Below are positions 45,573 through 55,218 of a DNA stretch of 64,000 bases, piece after piece; the first letter of the stretch is position 1; the number at the start of each line of letters is the position of its first letter. The translations under genes and the position numbers were made by a program. This DNA comes from Bacillus wiedmannii. GTDB taxonomy: Bacteria; Bacillota; Bacilli; Bacillales; Bacillaceae_G. The notes below the pieces were generated by a model. It had not been told where the DNA came from, did no database searches, and saw nothing but the letters and a program-made list of their open reading frames with translations. The stretch is taken from the NCBI RefSeq assembly GCF_001583695.1, contig NZ_LOBC01000050.1, forward strand, positions 1 through 64,000, in the 5' to 3' direction.

Positions 45573-46781
45573 TTATGCTTTTTTCGTATCTACTACTTTA
45601 ATATCTTCAGCATAAATCTTTTCTGCATAGTCTTTAATGTTTTTCCAGCTATCTTTCGCAATGTTTAAATCTTCTTTAATGAAAACAAGGTCGTTTGGAC
45701 TAATTGAATCTACATTTTGAAGTAGAGAATTGTATTTTGATCCCATTGTGTACCATTGATTTGAAATGTTTTGTAACGCTGTAATTGCAGTATCAATTGT
45801 ATTTGTTAAATACTCCGTTTGTGTTTTGATGTTCGTTAACCCAGCTACTTCTAATTGAGCAGTTGTAACTTGTCCTGTTATTTTTTGAATTTCAGCTTGT
45901 GCATTATCAAGCTCTTTCTTCGCTAATACGATTCCAGCTGTACCACCGCCTACAGCTGCTGCACCACCTGCAATTAATGCGACTCCTAACGGCGTTCCTG
46001 CACCTGTAGCGATAACTACTGCACCACCGATAATTGCAATTGGGCCTAGTGCTGTCGCAACAGATGAGCCGATAATTATTGCATTATATTTACTAATTGC
46101 TTCATTGTACGTTGTAATTTGATTTTGCAGAAGCGGAATTCCAGCATCTTGACTAGCTAAGATAGATGTAATTTGATTTGCATCACCTTTGAAGTTTTGC
46201 GTATCGGACGTCATTTTGTTTCGGAATTTCTTCAAGTCTTCTACTAACTGATCTACTTGCGCTTTATTTTCATTAATACTACTTGATAATCTAGTTAAAC
46301 CTTTCGTAAGAGTCGCTTTATCTTTTGCATCTACCGCAGCAACTAAAGTATCATAATAGTTTTGGAATTTCGTATTGTAATTAATAATATTTTGATTCGT
46401 TGAAATAAGCTGTGGTTTTAATACATCTAACCATTGCTTCGCATTTCCTCTAGCTGTATCCTGGTGCTGAATTACTTTCCCTTTTAAAGCCACATCAACA
46501 GACGATACATTACCAAAGTTAACATTACCTTGTTTAATAATTGTTAAAGCGTACAGATCCATTACTAAAGCGTTTGAACCTGTTCTTTCCATTGCATCTT
46601 TTAGGCCTTCTGGTCCTAATGAGTATTCTTCATAGTCATTATAAGCTTTTGCTACCGCATGAATTGGAGCTTGTTTCACTGTACTTTCAGCTGCATACGT
46701 ATGAGCTGGCATAATGTTTCCTGCTGCAAATACTGCCATAAGTGCTGATAGAGCCATTACTTTATAAGGTTTTTTTGTCAT
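45573..46781 (-). CDS. nheB: Non-haemolytic enterotoxin component NheB
   Basis: A 402-residue secreted toxin component, the usual NheB length. The signal peptide is MALSALMAVFAAGNIMPAHTYA, cleaved near AAES. Residues of about 235-285 form a long Gly/Ala-rich hydrophobic hairpin (AIIGGAVVIATGAGTPLGVA) that inserts into the host membrane. It is related to NheC by gene duplication; the C-terminal segments ALQNISNQWYT and FIKEDL are shared. It forms oligomers with NheC that NheA converts to pores. It lies 31 bases after nheA. Confidence 0.97.
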   Translation of the reverse strand: MTKKPYKVMALSALMAVFAAGNIMPAHTYAAESTVKQAPIHAVAKAYNDYEEYSLGPEGLKDAMERTGSNALVMDLYALTIIKQGNVNFGNVSSVDVALKGKVIQHQDTARGNAKQWLDVLKPQLISTNQNIINYNTKFQNYYDTLVAAVDAKDKATLTKGLTRLSSSINENKAQVDQLVEDLKKFRNKMTSDTQNFKGDANQITSILASQDAGIPLLQNQITTYNEAISKYNAIIIGSSVATALGPIAIIGGAVVIATGAGTPLGVALIAGGAAAVGGGTAGIVLAKKELDNAQAEIQKITGQVTTAQLEVAGLTNIKTQTEYLTNTIDTAITALQNISNQWYTMGSKYNSLLQNVDSISPNDLVFIKEDLNIAKDSWKNIKDYAEKIYAEDIKVVDTKKA

Positions 46782-46812
46782 TTCTCTTCTCTCCCTATAT
46801 CGTTACTTATTT

Positions 46813-47973
46813 TTAATGTACTTCAACGTTTGTAACGTAATCTTCAAATTGATTCGTTTGTTTATTCATTTCATCACTTACTTTTTTAATTTGATTGAAA
46901 TGTTTTTGAAGTAAACTACTATCTGTATACGTGCCTTCTTCAACACTCTTTTGAATTTGGATCATATTATTGTTTAGAACTTTCCAATCCGTTAATAACG
47001 TTTCTAAAGTTGAGATTTGACGATCAATTAATTCTGTAAAGCTACTTACTTGATCTTCAACGAATGTAATTTGTGTCGCCTCTGCTTCAGTTTGTGATAA
47101 CTTTTGAATAAGTGGTAGTAGCTCTTTTTGCTTTTGCTGAATGCGAAGAGCTGCTTCTCTCGTTTGACTATCTGCAGCATTTACAATTTCATTACTTAAA
47201 GTACCGATAGAAACGAAATCAATTGTTTTCGTCTGCGCAGTTTGATTCGTAATTGTAAATACTTGTTTACCGATATTAATAGAACCTTTAATAATTTCTT
47301 GAGGCCTATTCAAAATAGTCGTTAATTCAGCTTGAATTTCCCCTTGAATTCTTTTAATATCTTCTCTTAATTTCACAATATCTCCACTTGATCCTTGCAG
47401 TGTTTTTATTGCTTCATCAGCTTTAATTGATAAGTTGCTACTATCTTTGTCTAATACCGTTTTAAATCGATTTAACTCTAATAAGTCTTGCTCCATACTC
47501 TCTTGGATGCTTTGTACTTGCAATTGTAATTTTCCATATGCACTTGTAAAATCTGCTTTTGCTTGTTCATCTTCATTTATGTTTCCTGCTAGTTCATAGA
47601 GCTTACTATAATAACTATTAAATCTAGTACTATATCTCATCATCTCTTGATTTAAGTCGATTAGCTTCGGATTATATTCATCAATCCACTCTCGTACATT
47701 TGCCTTTGCAAACTTTTGATGATTCGTCAAACTACTCATCGCATTCACCTTAATGTCTGGCTGCTGTAAAATAACTAATCCGTATGCTTGTATAAGTGGT
47801 GACTGTGACCCTAACATTCTAATTGAATTGGATAATGTATTTGGAGCAATTACATTTTGTGCATATACTGTTTTCACTTCTGTTTTCCCCTCTTCAGCGT
47901 AAGCGCTTACAGGAACAAAACAACTCGTAGATACTGCTGTAACCAATAACCCTGTAATTAAAGTCTTTTTCAC
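46813..47973 (-). CDS. nheA: Non-haemolytic enterotoxin component NheA
   Basis: A 386-residue secreted component, the usual NheA length. The start is GTG, six bases after AGGAGGAG. A signal peptide ends at VSAYA-EE. The mature protein is almost wholly helical (ClyA-like), without the hydrophobic hairpin of NheB/C, and acts last to complete the pore in enterocyte membranes. It is the first gene of the PlcR-controlled nheABC operon. Confidence 0.97.
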
Positions 47974-48504
47974 TTTAACTCCTCCTATGTATTAGCAACT
48001 ATTACTATCGCATTTTATTATTCTGTTTTCTTGCATATAGTTTGAGATGGTTAAAATAGAGAACGTTCTCATCGTGACTCACGTATGAACCATCTCTCCC
48101 AACTTTTATTGCTACAGTACTTACTTATTGTTATAAAACATTTCATAACTTTTCATATGTGGTTAGTATGAATAAGGTTGTATAATTTTTCTATCTCAAC
48201 ACCATTCCCACATTTGTACAGTGAATATATTACACGGAAATACTATTCATTTTAAAATAATTTTCGTACAGAATTATGAAATTTCGTTTTGTTTTCATGT
48301 AAGTTTTGTACTGTAAGGTCATTTAAACACAGCTATTTATCTATCGTAAAGAAGTATTTTCATTCCCTTTATTTTCAAGCTTTCCTGTCCTTATTTCAAA
48401 ATATAATCCGCTTCACTTTTTCAATTGAAATATCCATATATCACAACAAAAACCTCTACTTATTCATAGATGCAAAAATTATATCAATATAACTTTCAGA
48501 CCCA
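47974..48504 (-). promoter_or_regulatory. Long nhe leader with -10 element
   Basis: The sequence between the PlcR box and nheA has no gene. A perfect -10 TATAAT lies at 48483-48478, 21 bases after the box, giving a predicted leader of about 500 nt. The -35 position is poor (TATGGG), as expected for an activator-dependent promoter. The leader may carry further regulation, but I see no conserved structure. Confidence 0.75.
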
Positions 48505-48520
48505 TATGCAATTATGCATA
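48505..48520. promoter_or_regulatory. PlcR box of the nhe operon
   Basis: TATGCAATTATGCATA fits the PlcR consensus TATGnAnnnnTnCATA at every fixed position. PlcR with its PapR peptide activates virulence genes at the start of stationary phase in this group. Confidence 0.93.
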
Positions 48521-48533
48521 GTGTATACACAAA

Positions 48534-48565
48534 AAGGATAGCTTCACTTTCGTAAAGCTATCCTT
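48534..48565 (-). terminator. Terminator after kimA
   Basis: AAGGATAGCTT and AAGCTATCCTT pair perfectly around a 10-base loop; AAAAA on the left gives the U-tract. It isolates nhe from the kimA transcript. Confidence 0.88.
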
Positions 48566-48576
48566 AAAAAACCTTC

Positions 48577-50403
48577 TTACTTTTTCAAATGATATGGAAC
48601 TGTCGTAATAACAACATTTCTTTTATAAAGTAAATACGCACGAATGAGTAAACTAGACTGGTTATGAAGAATGTTATGCCAACCTTTTTTCGGTATGAAC
48701 TGTGGTATAACGACCGTAACTCGGTAATTTGATTCACTCGCTTTATATTGCACTGTATCAATAAACTTTGTTAGTGGCTGAATAATACTTCTATAATGAG
48801 AATGTAACGTAACAAGTCTTACTTCAGGTTGCCACTTCTTCCATTTCTCTTCAAATTTCTTTTCCTCTTCTCTGTCAAAAGCAACATATACAGCTATAAC
48901 TTGATCTGCAGAAAGAGCCTTCGCATAGTTCAATGAATTTTCTACTACATGCGTCATACCAGCTACAGGAACGACAATTACATTTCCCTCAATTGGAACA
49001 AGTGGTTCACAAGTTTTTAAACTTAATTGATCGCCCACTGCATCGTAATGCTTCTTAACTCTATGGAACAAGAAGATGATGGCAGGTAAGAAAATAAGGA
49101 TTGACCAAACTTGTGCAAATTTAGTTAAAAAGAACATGCTCATTACGATAAAACTAATAATTGCACCAATTAAATTAACCGTTAATCTCAAAGCCCATCC
49201 TTCAGGTTTTTCACGAAGCCATTTTAATACCATACCCGTTTGAGAAAGTGTAAATGGAATAAATACACCTACTGCATATAACGGGATTAAATGTTCTGTT
49301 TGCCCTTGGAAAGCTACAATTAAAATAATCGAAGCTATCCCAAGTATAATAATACCGTTTGAGTAACCTAGGCGGTCTCCTCTAATCGTAAACATTCTCG
49401 GTATAAATTTGTCTTTTGCAAGGTTAACTGCTAATAGTGGAAATGCAGAATAACCTGTATTAGCAGCAAGAATTAATATTAAAGCAGTTGTACCTTGTAT
49501 GAAATAGTACATGAAATTACGTCCAAAAGTTTGTTCAGCAATTTGTGAAACAACTGTTACTTCCTTACTTGGATTAATTCCGTAATAATAAGCTAAAAAG
49601 ACAATTCCTGAAAATAAAACGGCAAGTAATGCACCCATTGCAAGCAATGTTTTCGCTGCATTGTTAGGTGCAGGATCCTTAAAGTTTGGAATTGCGTTAG
49701 AGATTGCCTCAACACCTGTTAAAGCCGAACTACCCGATGCAAATGCTCGTAGCAGTAAGAACAAACTAATTCCCGCAACCGGCGTTCCAATTGGCGTGTG
49801 TAAAGTCGGTGAAACGTGACCAGTTAAAATATTGTATATCCCTACCCCAATTAATATAAATAGTGCTAAAACGAATAAATAAACAGGATACGCTAAAACG
49901 GAAGCTGATTCCGTTACCCCTCTTAAATTTAAAATAGTAATAAATATAACAAATATAATCGCAATGATTACATTATGTGCATGTAAACTAGGAAAAGCTG
50001 ATGTGAGCGCATCTGTACCTGCAGACACACTTACTGCAACAGTTAAAATATAATCGACTAATAAAGATCCTCCAGCTATTAACCCTGGATTCATCCCTAA
50101 ATTTTCTTTTGATACAACATACGCGCCCCCGCCATGCGGATAAGCAAAAATAATTTGACGATAAGATAAAATAAGGGCTGTCAATAACACTAATACCCCA
50201 ACAGCGATCGGAATTGAATACCAATAAGCAATCGCTCCAAGACCTGCTAAAGCAATTAAAATTTGCTCTGGTCCATATGCAACCGATGACAATGCGTCAG
50301 AAGATAAAATGGCTAACGCCTTCGTTTTATTAAGCTTCTGCTCTCCTAACTCAGTTGATTTTAACGGTCTTCCAATTAAAAATCTTTTAATAGATGAAAC
50401 CAA
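48577..50403 (-). CDS. kimA: High-affinity potassium importer KimA
   Basis: A 608-residue APC-superfamily membrane protein, close to B. subtilis KimA (formerly YdaO) in length and sequence: LIGRPLKSTELGEQKLNKTK, then LSSDALSSVAYGPEQIL and AYPHGGGAYVVSKENLG. It has 12 transmembrane segments (to about residue 450) and a C-terminal cytoplasmic domain that binds c-di-AMP. It imports K+ with H+. The c-di-AMP riboswitch upstream turns it off when potassium is high. It is monocistronic. Confidence 0.95.
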   Translation of the reverse strand: MVSSIKRFLIGRPLKSTELGEQKLNKTKALAILSSDALSSVAYGPEQILIALAGLGAIAYWYSIPIAVGVLVLLTALILSYRQIIFAYPHGGGAYVVSKENLGMNPGLIAGGSLLVDYILTVAVSVSAGTDALTSAFPSLHAHNVIIAIIFVIFITILNLRGVTESASVLAYPVYLFVLALFILIGVGIYNILTGHVSPTLHTPIGTPVAGISLFLLLRAFASGSSALTGVEAISNAIPNFKDPAPNNAAKTLLAMGALLAVLFSGIVFLAYYYGINPSKEVTVVSQIAEQTFGRNFMYYFIQGTTALILILAANTGYSAFPLLAVNLAKDKFIPRMFTIRGDRLGYSNGIIILGIASIILIVAFQGQTEHLIPLYAVGVFIPFTLSQTGMVLKWLREKPEGWALRLTVNLIGAIISFIVMSMFFLTKFAQVWSILIFLPAIIFLFHRVKKHYDAVGDQLSLKTCEPLVPIEGNVIVVPVAGMTHVVENSLNYAKALSADQVIAVYVAFDREEEKKFEEKWKKWQPEVRLVTLHSHYRSIIQPLTKFIDTVQYKASESNYRVTVVIPQFIPKKGWHNILHNQSSLLIRAYLLYKRNVVITTVPYHLKK

Positions 50404-50481
50404 TACTGTCCACTCTCCAATAATTTTGTACGAACGATGCTGCTTGTTACAGCCAGCAAACTATTTCTTCAGAAAACAAAA

Positions 50482-50520
50482 AATGTCTACAAGCCATAGC
50501 GAAATAGACTTGTAGACATT
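50482..50520 (-). terminator. Expression-platform terminator of the kimA riboswitch
   Basis: AATGTCTACAAG and CTTGTAGACATT pair perfectly around a 15-base loop, with a U-tract on the minus transcript. It lies between riboswitch and kimA, so c-di-AMP binding probably favours termination. Confidence 0.88.
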
Positions 50521-50554
50521 ATTTTTTTTGTCGCACAAGCTCCACCTTCCTTCT

Positions 50555-50690
50555 CAATATAACGCTTACGAGGTTAGCTGTCGGATTCGGGCCTATGAGT
50601 AGCCCTACCTTTTTCAAGGATTCACCCCATCGGATTAAGAACTAATCCGTAAGAACGGGTCCCCCGTACCATGCGGTTTCAGCGATTTAG
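50555..50690 (-). ncRNA. ydaO-yuaA (cyclic di-AMP) riboswitch
   Basis: The minus strand reads ATCGCTGAAACCGCATGG, then TACGGGGGACCCG, a GGGGTGAATCC segment, GTAGGGCTAC, CGAATCCGACAGCTAACC and TCGTAAGCG. These are the conserved blocks of the ydaO-yuaA class, in order. The outer stem pairs TCGCT with AGCG. It binds two c-di-AMP molecules and is an OFF switch for potassium uptake genes. Confidence 0.95.
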
Positions 50691-50834
50691 AAAATTGAAA
50701 CTGTGGATTATAATACTCCTTTATTTTCAAAATGTAAACAAAAATTTTGAAAAAGAAAAAATTTAAAATGATTGCGCATAATCCGCCGGTAAATATACAT
50801 AATGAATACTAAAAAATCGATAAAGGAGACCCAT

Positions 50835-50963
50835 ATGTCTAAAGAAAAGAAGCCTATTTTTTCCGATTCCTATTTAGATGCGTTAGCAAATGAAATTAAT
50901 CAATTATACGGTAAACGTGAACAGGAAATAAATTTGACAGATAGAACGAAAAGAAATAAATAA
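50835..50963 (+). CDS. Small charged protein (42 residues)
   Basis: A 42-codon gene, MSKEKKPIFSDSYLDALANE and on to KRNK, with a strong AAAGGAG 7 bases before the ATG and a strong terminator directly after. It is highly charged and helical, without membrane segment or signal. The well-placed ribosome site and terminator argue that it is a real gene. I do not recognise the family. It is divergent from kimA. Confidence 0.75.
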   Translation: MSKEKKPIFSDSYLDALANEINQLYGKREQEINLTDRTKRNK

Positions 50964-50972
50964 TTTGTCATA

Positions 50973-51012
50973 AAAAAAGAAAGCAATACACTTATATATT
51001 GCTTTCTTTTTT
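50973..51012. terminator. Bidirectional terminator
   Basis: AAAAAAGAAAGCAATA and TATTGCTTTCTTTTTT pair perfectly around an 8-base loop, between the small gene (plus) and panE (minus). Confidence 0.92.
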
Positions 51013-51018
51013 ATTTTT

Positions 51019-51963
51019 TCATACATCCAATTCTATTTCTGACCTGTTAAAGGTCATTTCTTCATACACTTTCAAATTTTGATATACTGCCCCTAATAAT
51101 GGTGCTTCTATAGAAAATTGTTCTGCTACATCTAGTAAGTATCCTTGTAAGTACTTCCCTTCAATGGACGAACCTTTTTCCATATCACGCTGCATCGATG
51201 ACTTCATATCATACGAAATTTTATCAATTGTTTTCATATGTTCCTGGGCAATACCATCCTTAACTGGAGCTTTCATAGACCTCATGATTTGCACACATTC
51301 TTCAAATAAGTTTCGGATAAATTCGTGTCCACCTTCACTTTCACGAATCGGTCCTATTGGTGCACGCATTAATGTCGTCACACCCGACATTACAGTAATA
51401 AATAAATATTTATGCCACATATCTTGCGTAATATTTTCACTTAAAACAAAACTAGATTTCGTACCTGCAAATGCTTTAGAAATATGCTTTATTCTCTCTG
51501 AACCTTGAAGCTTGATTTCTCCAAACAGAAGTCTGTTGGCAGCACTCGTTTGTACAATTTCTCCTTGATCGTTTAACGTCGTCTCGATAAAGCATAAACC
51601 GCCAATTACTTTTTCCACGCCAAATTCCTTTTGTAATTGTGATACATGAGCGATACCATTTAACAATGGAATGATGACAGTTTTTTCGCTAACATAGGGC
51701 TTCAAATCTTGAATTGCCTCGTTTAAGTGATACGCTTTTGTTGAAAATAAAATGACATCAAATGGAGCAGTTCGATCTTCTTTCGTTATTAATTTCGGTT
51801 GGAAGGAAAAATCCCCATTAACACTTCGGATTACAAGTCCTCTTTCCTCCAATTGTTTTTTCCGTTTACTACGAACAAGAAACGTAACATCTTCCCCTTT
51901 TTCGACTAATCGGCCACCAAAAAATCCTCCGACGCCACCAGCTCCTAATACTAAAATACGCAT
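51019..51963 (-). CDS. panE: 2-dehydropantoate 2-reductase (ketopantoate reductase family)
   Basis: A 314-residue cytoplasmic NADPH-dependent reductase of the ApbA/PanE family, which makes pantoate for coenzyme A. The N-terminal Rossmann loop is VLGAGGVGGFFGGRL. A central STKAYHL and an NGI segment (LLNGIAHV) hold the catalytic lysine and asparagine. The helical C-terminal domain has SSMQRDMEKGSSIE, with the substrate-binding Ser and Glu. Several paralogues occur in this group, so the true substrate could be another 2-keto acid. It is monocistronic. Confidence 0.88.
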   Translation of the reverse strand: MRILVLGAGGVGGFFGGRLVEKGEDVTFLVRSKRKKQLEERGLVIRSVNGDFSFQPKLITKEDRTAPFDVILFSTKAYHLNEAIQDLKPYVSEKTVIIPLLNGIAHVSQLQKEFGVEKVIGGLCFIETTLNDQGEIVQTSAANRLLFGEIKLQGSERIKHISKAFAGTKSSFVLSENITQDMWHKYLFITVMSGVTTLMRAPIGPIRESEGGHEFIRNLFEECVQIMRSMKAPVKDGIAQEHMKTIDKISYDMKSSMQRDMEKGSSIEGKYLQGYLLDVAEQFSIEAPLLGAVYQNLKVYEEMTFNRSEIELDV

Positions 51964-52137
51964 ACAACATCCCCCTTTTCAAAATACAATTTTATAACGT
52001 GTAGTATACATAACATTATACATATCCTCTACTAAATAACCTGAATTTTCATTCTTAATCAAGTATAAAACAGTGGTTATTTTCAAATAAATTTGGGCAT
52101 GTTGTTTTTATAGCATATATGAAAGGAAACAATGTAA

Positions 52138-53613
52138 ATGGAGGCAATACAGACAATCGAGGAAAAAGATGTAGCAACAGCTATATTTCAATTTATATTC
52201 CCGTTTTCTTTTAAAACTGGATATGAACAAAATATGTTCCCTTTCTTACAGAAAAATGATTTTCGCCCTTTTCGACTCGATCATCTTGAAAATGAAAATA
52301 CATACTACGGAAAGTTTCAAGTTTCACATCAAAATATGGAAGCATATTATCTTTCATTTACAAATAAAATTCTATTTCCTCACTCAGAGCATCAAAAAGG
52401 ATTACAACGCTATTCTAAAGACCTTAACTTAACTGGACATTTAACAACAAATTTGATTTCTGTTCCATTCAAGATTCATTCTATTGATGTAACACTTTGC
52501 CCTTATGAGCTTGGCTTCTTAACAATTCGGACAGAAGTAGAAACCGCTCCAAACATGACATTATCAGAAGCAATCGAATTCGCCGCCCGCTTCCGTGTAC
52601 TTGAAACTAAAAATGATACAAACGAGACTATTTGTATTGAATGTAACGGAAAACAATACTCACAAGTGGAAAAACTTATATTCGGTGATTTATTTCATGG
52701 TGTAACAGACTTCTTTGAGAAAAAGAGATTGCGGAGCTCTTACTTTCAAACCTTTCCTTTCTTTGAAGACCAAAGAATGTATGTACAAACTTTATTATCC
52801 GTGAATAAAGAGTCAGACCTTCATATAATCGATGTATACCGAACTTCCAGTCTTTCCGGATTAACAGACGATGGCAATCCGTATATTAGCGCAAATAACA
52901 TCCCTTATATTCAAGATTATTTAACAAAACATTCTTATCAAAGATGGGCTCCTAATCGCTACTTTGTTATGGAAGAACATATTTTTACATGTATAACAAA
53001 TGAAGGTGAGCAAGCAATCGCTAAACTTGCTAGTCAAATGTACGGGGAGTTTTATTACGCTTTGTTATTAAATCTATTTCATAAAGTTGTTTTATTAAAA
53101 ATGGCAAACGCTTATGCTGAACTTAACATTGAACAAGATACAAATGAAATAGAGAAATTAATTTATTCAATCAATTCATTTACAGCAAATTACTTCTCTT
53201 TAGAGTTAGTATCCCAATCACAGAGTGAAGATATTTTCTTCCGCTTAAGAAATCTATTTAACATTGAAGTACTATACTCGAATGCAAAACAAAATCTTGA
53301 TAGTTTGTTTAAATATCAAGAAAATGTCGCTTCTAAAAAAGATAGCCTTTTACTATTAGTTTTAACGCTCTACTCTGTAGTAGGCCAAATGTTAGGGTTT
53401 ACTATGATTGATCTTTTAAGAAACACCGATTCAAACAAAATCTCGTCGCCACTTGAATTTTTCGCGCTTTTAATAGCAATTAGCGGCATAGTCATTTCAC
53501 TTATTTTAGGCGCGCAAAGTTTATACCAATGGAGTCTACAACATAAACGAAGAAAAGCATGGGTAAAACAAACTGTACTTTCTGCTGTGAAAGAGAAAGA
53601 TGATAAACATTAA
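52138..53613 (+). CDS. Orphan protein with C-terminal membrane anchor
   Basis: A 491-residue protein with no signal peptide. Residues 1-390 are soluble, mixed alpha/beta, then helical; a long amphipathic section (NIEQDTNEIEKLIYSINSF, then QNLDSLFKYQENVASKK) looks coiled. Two transmembrane segments follow (about 404-425 and 440-463), with a basic tail (HKRRKAWVKQ). Long helices before a C-terminal two-helix anchor recall CorA-like proteins, but the GMN motif is absent. The ATG follows GAAAGGA. I do not recognise the family. It stands alone and ends at a strong terminator. Confidence 0.75.
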   Translation: MEAIQTIEEKDVATAIFQFIFPFSFKTGYEQNMFPFLQKNDFRPFRLDHLENENTYYGKFQVSHQNMEAYYLSFTNKILFPHSEHQKGLQRYSKDLNLTGHLTTNLISVPFKIHSIDVTLCPYELGFLTIRTEVETAPNMTLSEAIEFAARFRVLETKNDTNETICIECNGKQYSQVEKLIFGDLFHGVTDFFEKKRLRSSYFQTFPFFEDQRMYVQTLLSVNKESDLHIIDVYRTSSLSGLTDDGNPYISANNIPYIQDYLTKHSYQRWAPNRYFVMEEHIFTCITNEGEQAIAKLASQMYGEFYYALLLNLFHKVVLLKMANAYAELNIEQDTNEIEKLIYSINSFTANYFSLELVSQSQSEDIFFRLRNLFNIEVLYSNAKQNLDSLFKYQENVASKKDSLLLLVLTLYSVVGQMLGFTMIDLLRNTDSNKISSPLEFFALLIAISGIVISLILGAQSLYQWSLQHKRRKAWVKQTVLSAVKEKDDKH

Positions 53614-53710
53614 AAAAGATTATTTTCATTTACTGAAATTTTCATCGGTGATTTTTCGAATATATCGACTTACCGACAAAAAACGACAAAAGACAGAACC
53701 AGATAATATC

Positions 53711-53748
53711 AAAAGGGTACTCCAAAATGACGTTTGGAGTACCCTTTT
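53711..53748. terminator. Strong bidirectional terminator
   Basis: AAAAGGGTACTCCAAA and TTTGGAGTACCCTTTT pair perfectly around a 6-base loop, followed by a T-run; located between two convergent genes. Confidence 0.92.
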
Positions 53749-53766
53749 TTATTACACAAGTTCAAC

Positions 53767-54726
53767 TTACTTCCCTGCTTCGATTTGTTCTAATGCAGCA
53801 GCTACTTGTTCTTCAGTTAATTCATGTTGTACTACGTAGCGGTTACGTGGGCTTACACGACATTCATGAGAACATGCACGTAAATATTTCGCTTCGTTTT
53901 CTTCAGAACATAAAATTTTCTTATTACATTCTGGATTTGAACAGTTTACATAGCGCTCACAAGGTTCACCTGTAAAGTGATCTTTACCAACAATAACATG
54001 TTCTTTTTGGTTTACTGGTACAGCAATACGCTCATCAAACACGTAACATTGTCCATCCCAAAGCTCGCCTTGTACTTCTGGATCTTTTCCGTACGTTACA
54101 ATTCCGCCGTGAAGCTGACTTACATCTTCATACCCTTCACGAACTAACCAACCAGAAAACTTCTCACAACGAATTCCACCTGTGCAGTACGTTAAAATCT
54201 TTTTACCTTCAAGTGTTTCTTTGTTTTCTCTAATCCAATCTGGTAATTCACGGAATGATTCGATATCTGGTTTAATTGCACCTTTGAAGTGTCCTAAATC
54301 AAACTCATAATCATTTCGTGCATCAATAATAACTGTATCTTCTTGTTTCATTGCTTCATAAAAATCTTTTGGCTCTAAATACTTTCCAGTTATTTCGTGT
54401 GGGTTAATGTCATCTTCTAGACGAAGTGTAACTAACTCTGGACGAGGACGCACGTGCATTTTCTTGAATGCGTGCCCTTCTTCTTCATCTATTTTAAATA
54501 CGATACCGTCAAAGCGTGGATCGTTGTTCATTGCTTCCATGTATTTTTCTGTTTGTTCTACAGTTCCAGAACAAGTTCCGTTAATCCCTTCTTTAGCTAC
54601 AAGGATTCTTCCTTTTAATTCAAGTGAATTACAAAATGCTAAATGCTCTGCAGCGAATTCTTCAGGGTTTTCAATTGTTGTGTACATGTAATATAGTAAT
54701 ACTCTGTATGGTTTTGTAGTTGCCAA
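53767..54726 (-). CDS. trhO: tRNA uridine(34) hydroxylase TrhO (rhodanese family)
   Basis: A 319-residue cytoplasmic enzyme. Residues 1-115 are the N-terminal UPF0176 domain ([13 protein letters not shown]). The rhodanese domain follows, with Cys181 in the [12 protein letters not shown] loop. The C-terminal 70 residues have a Cys-rich zinc region ([18 protein letters not shown]). TrhO proteins such as E. coli YceA and B. subtilis YbfQ make 5-hydroxyuridine at position 34 of tRNAs using O2. It is monocistronic. Confidence 0.93.
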   Translation of the reverse strand: MATTKPYRVLLYYMYTTIENPEEFAAEHLAFCNSLELKGRILVAKEGINGTCSGTVEQTEKYMEAMNNDPRFDGIVFKIDEEEGHAFKKMHVRPRPELVTLRLEDDINPHEITGKYLEPKDFYEAMKQEDTVIIDARNDYEFDLGHFKGAIKPDIESFRELPDWIRENKETLEGKKILTYCTGGIRCEKFSGWLVREGYEDVSQLHGGIVTYGKDPEVQGELWDGQCYVFDERIAVPVNQKEHVIVGKDHFTGEPCERYVNCSNPECNKKILCSEENEAKYLRACSHECRVSPRNRYVVQHELTEEQVAAALEQIEAGK

Positions 54727-55218
54727 TGTATTTCTACCACCTATCTAATTTTTAAAATCATGTATAAGTTAACGTTCATATCAAAACATATATAATAAGA
54801 AAATGTATCCAAAGTTTTATGCATCCCATTTTCTTCTCTTTATACTATTTTCTATAAGTTAACAAAAATAAAAAACAAGATTACACATCAAAACACTATG
54901 GTTATGTTGAAATCCCAATATATTATATATCATACAAATCCATTTCCATCAATTAATATACTGTATTATAGGCTTTATGTTCACATAAATTTCAAAAATA
55001 GCCCTTTAATTCATTATGCTTCCCCACGTCATCACACCATAAACTCCCAATTTTTCATAACACGACACCATCTATTGTAGCAAGGCATATAATTTGCACT
55101 AAGGAAACATTTATGTTCAAATAAAATTATCAACTAATACATTTAAATGTATTGAAATAATGAGCAAGAATAAATACAATAATTTCATCAAGTTAACATT
55201 TTAAAGGGGAAAACTACT
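54727..55218. other. Intergenic region upstream of mntH
   Basis: Very AT-rich, about 490 bases between divergent trhO and mntH. Apart from the MntR-like box at 55091-55110, I see no gene, repeat or RNA. Confidence 0.45.
55091..55110. promoter_or_regulatory. MntR-like manganese operator
   Basis: AATTTGCACTAAGGAAACAT resembles the B. subtilis MntR box upstream of mntH (TTTGCCTTAAGGAAAC type), with one change in the left half. Mn-loaded MntR would repress mntH. Confidence 0.75.

Noticed and set aside
48289-48492. Open frame in the nhe leader, plus strand
   Set aside because: It covers the nhe -10 on the other strand, has no ribosome site and an AT-driven composition.
54898-55080. Open frame starting MVMLKSQYIIYH
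   Set aside because: AT-rich, no ribosome site, and no coding character; chance frame in a spacer.
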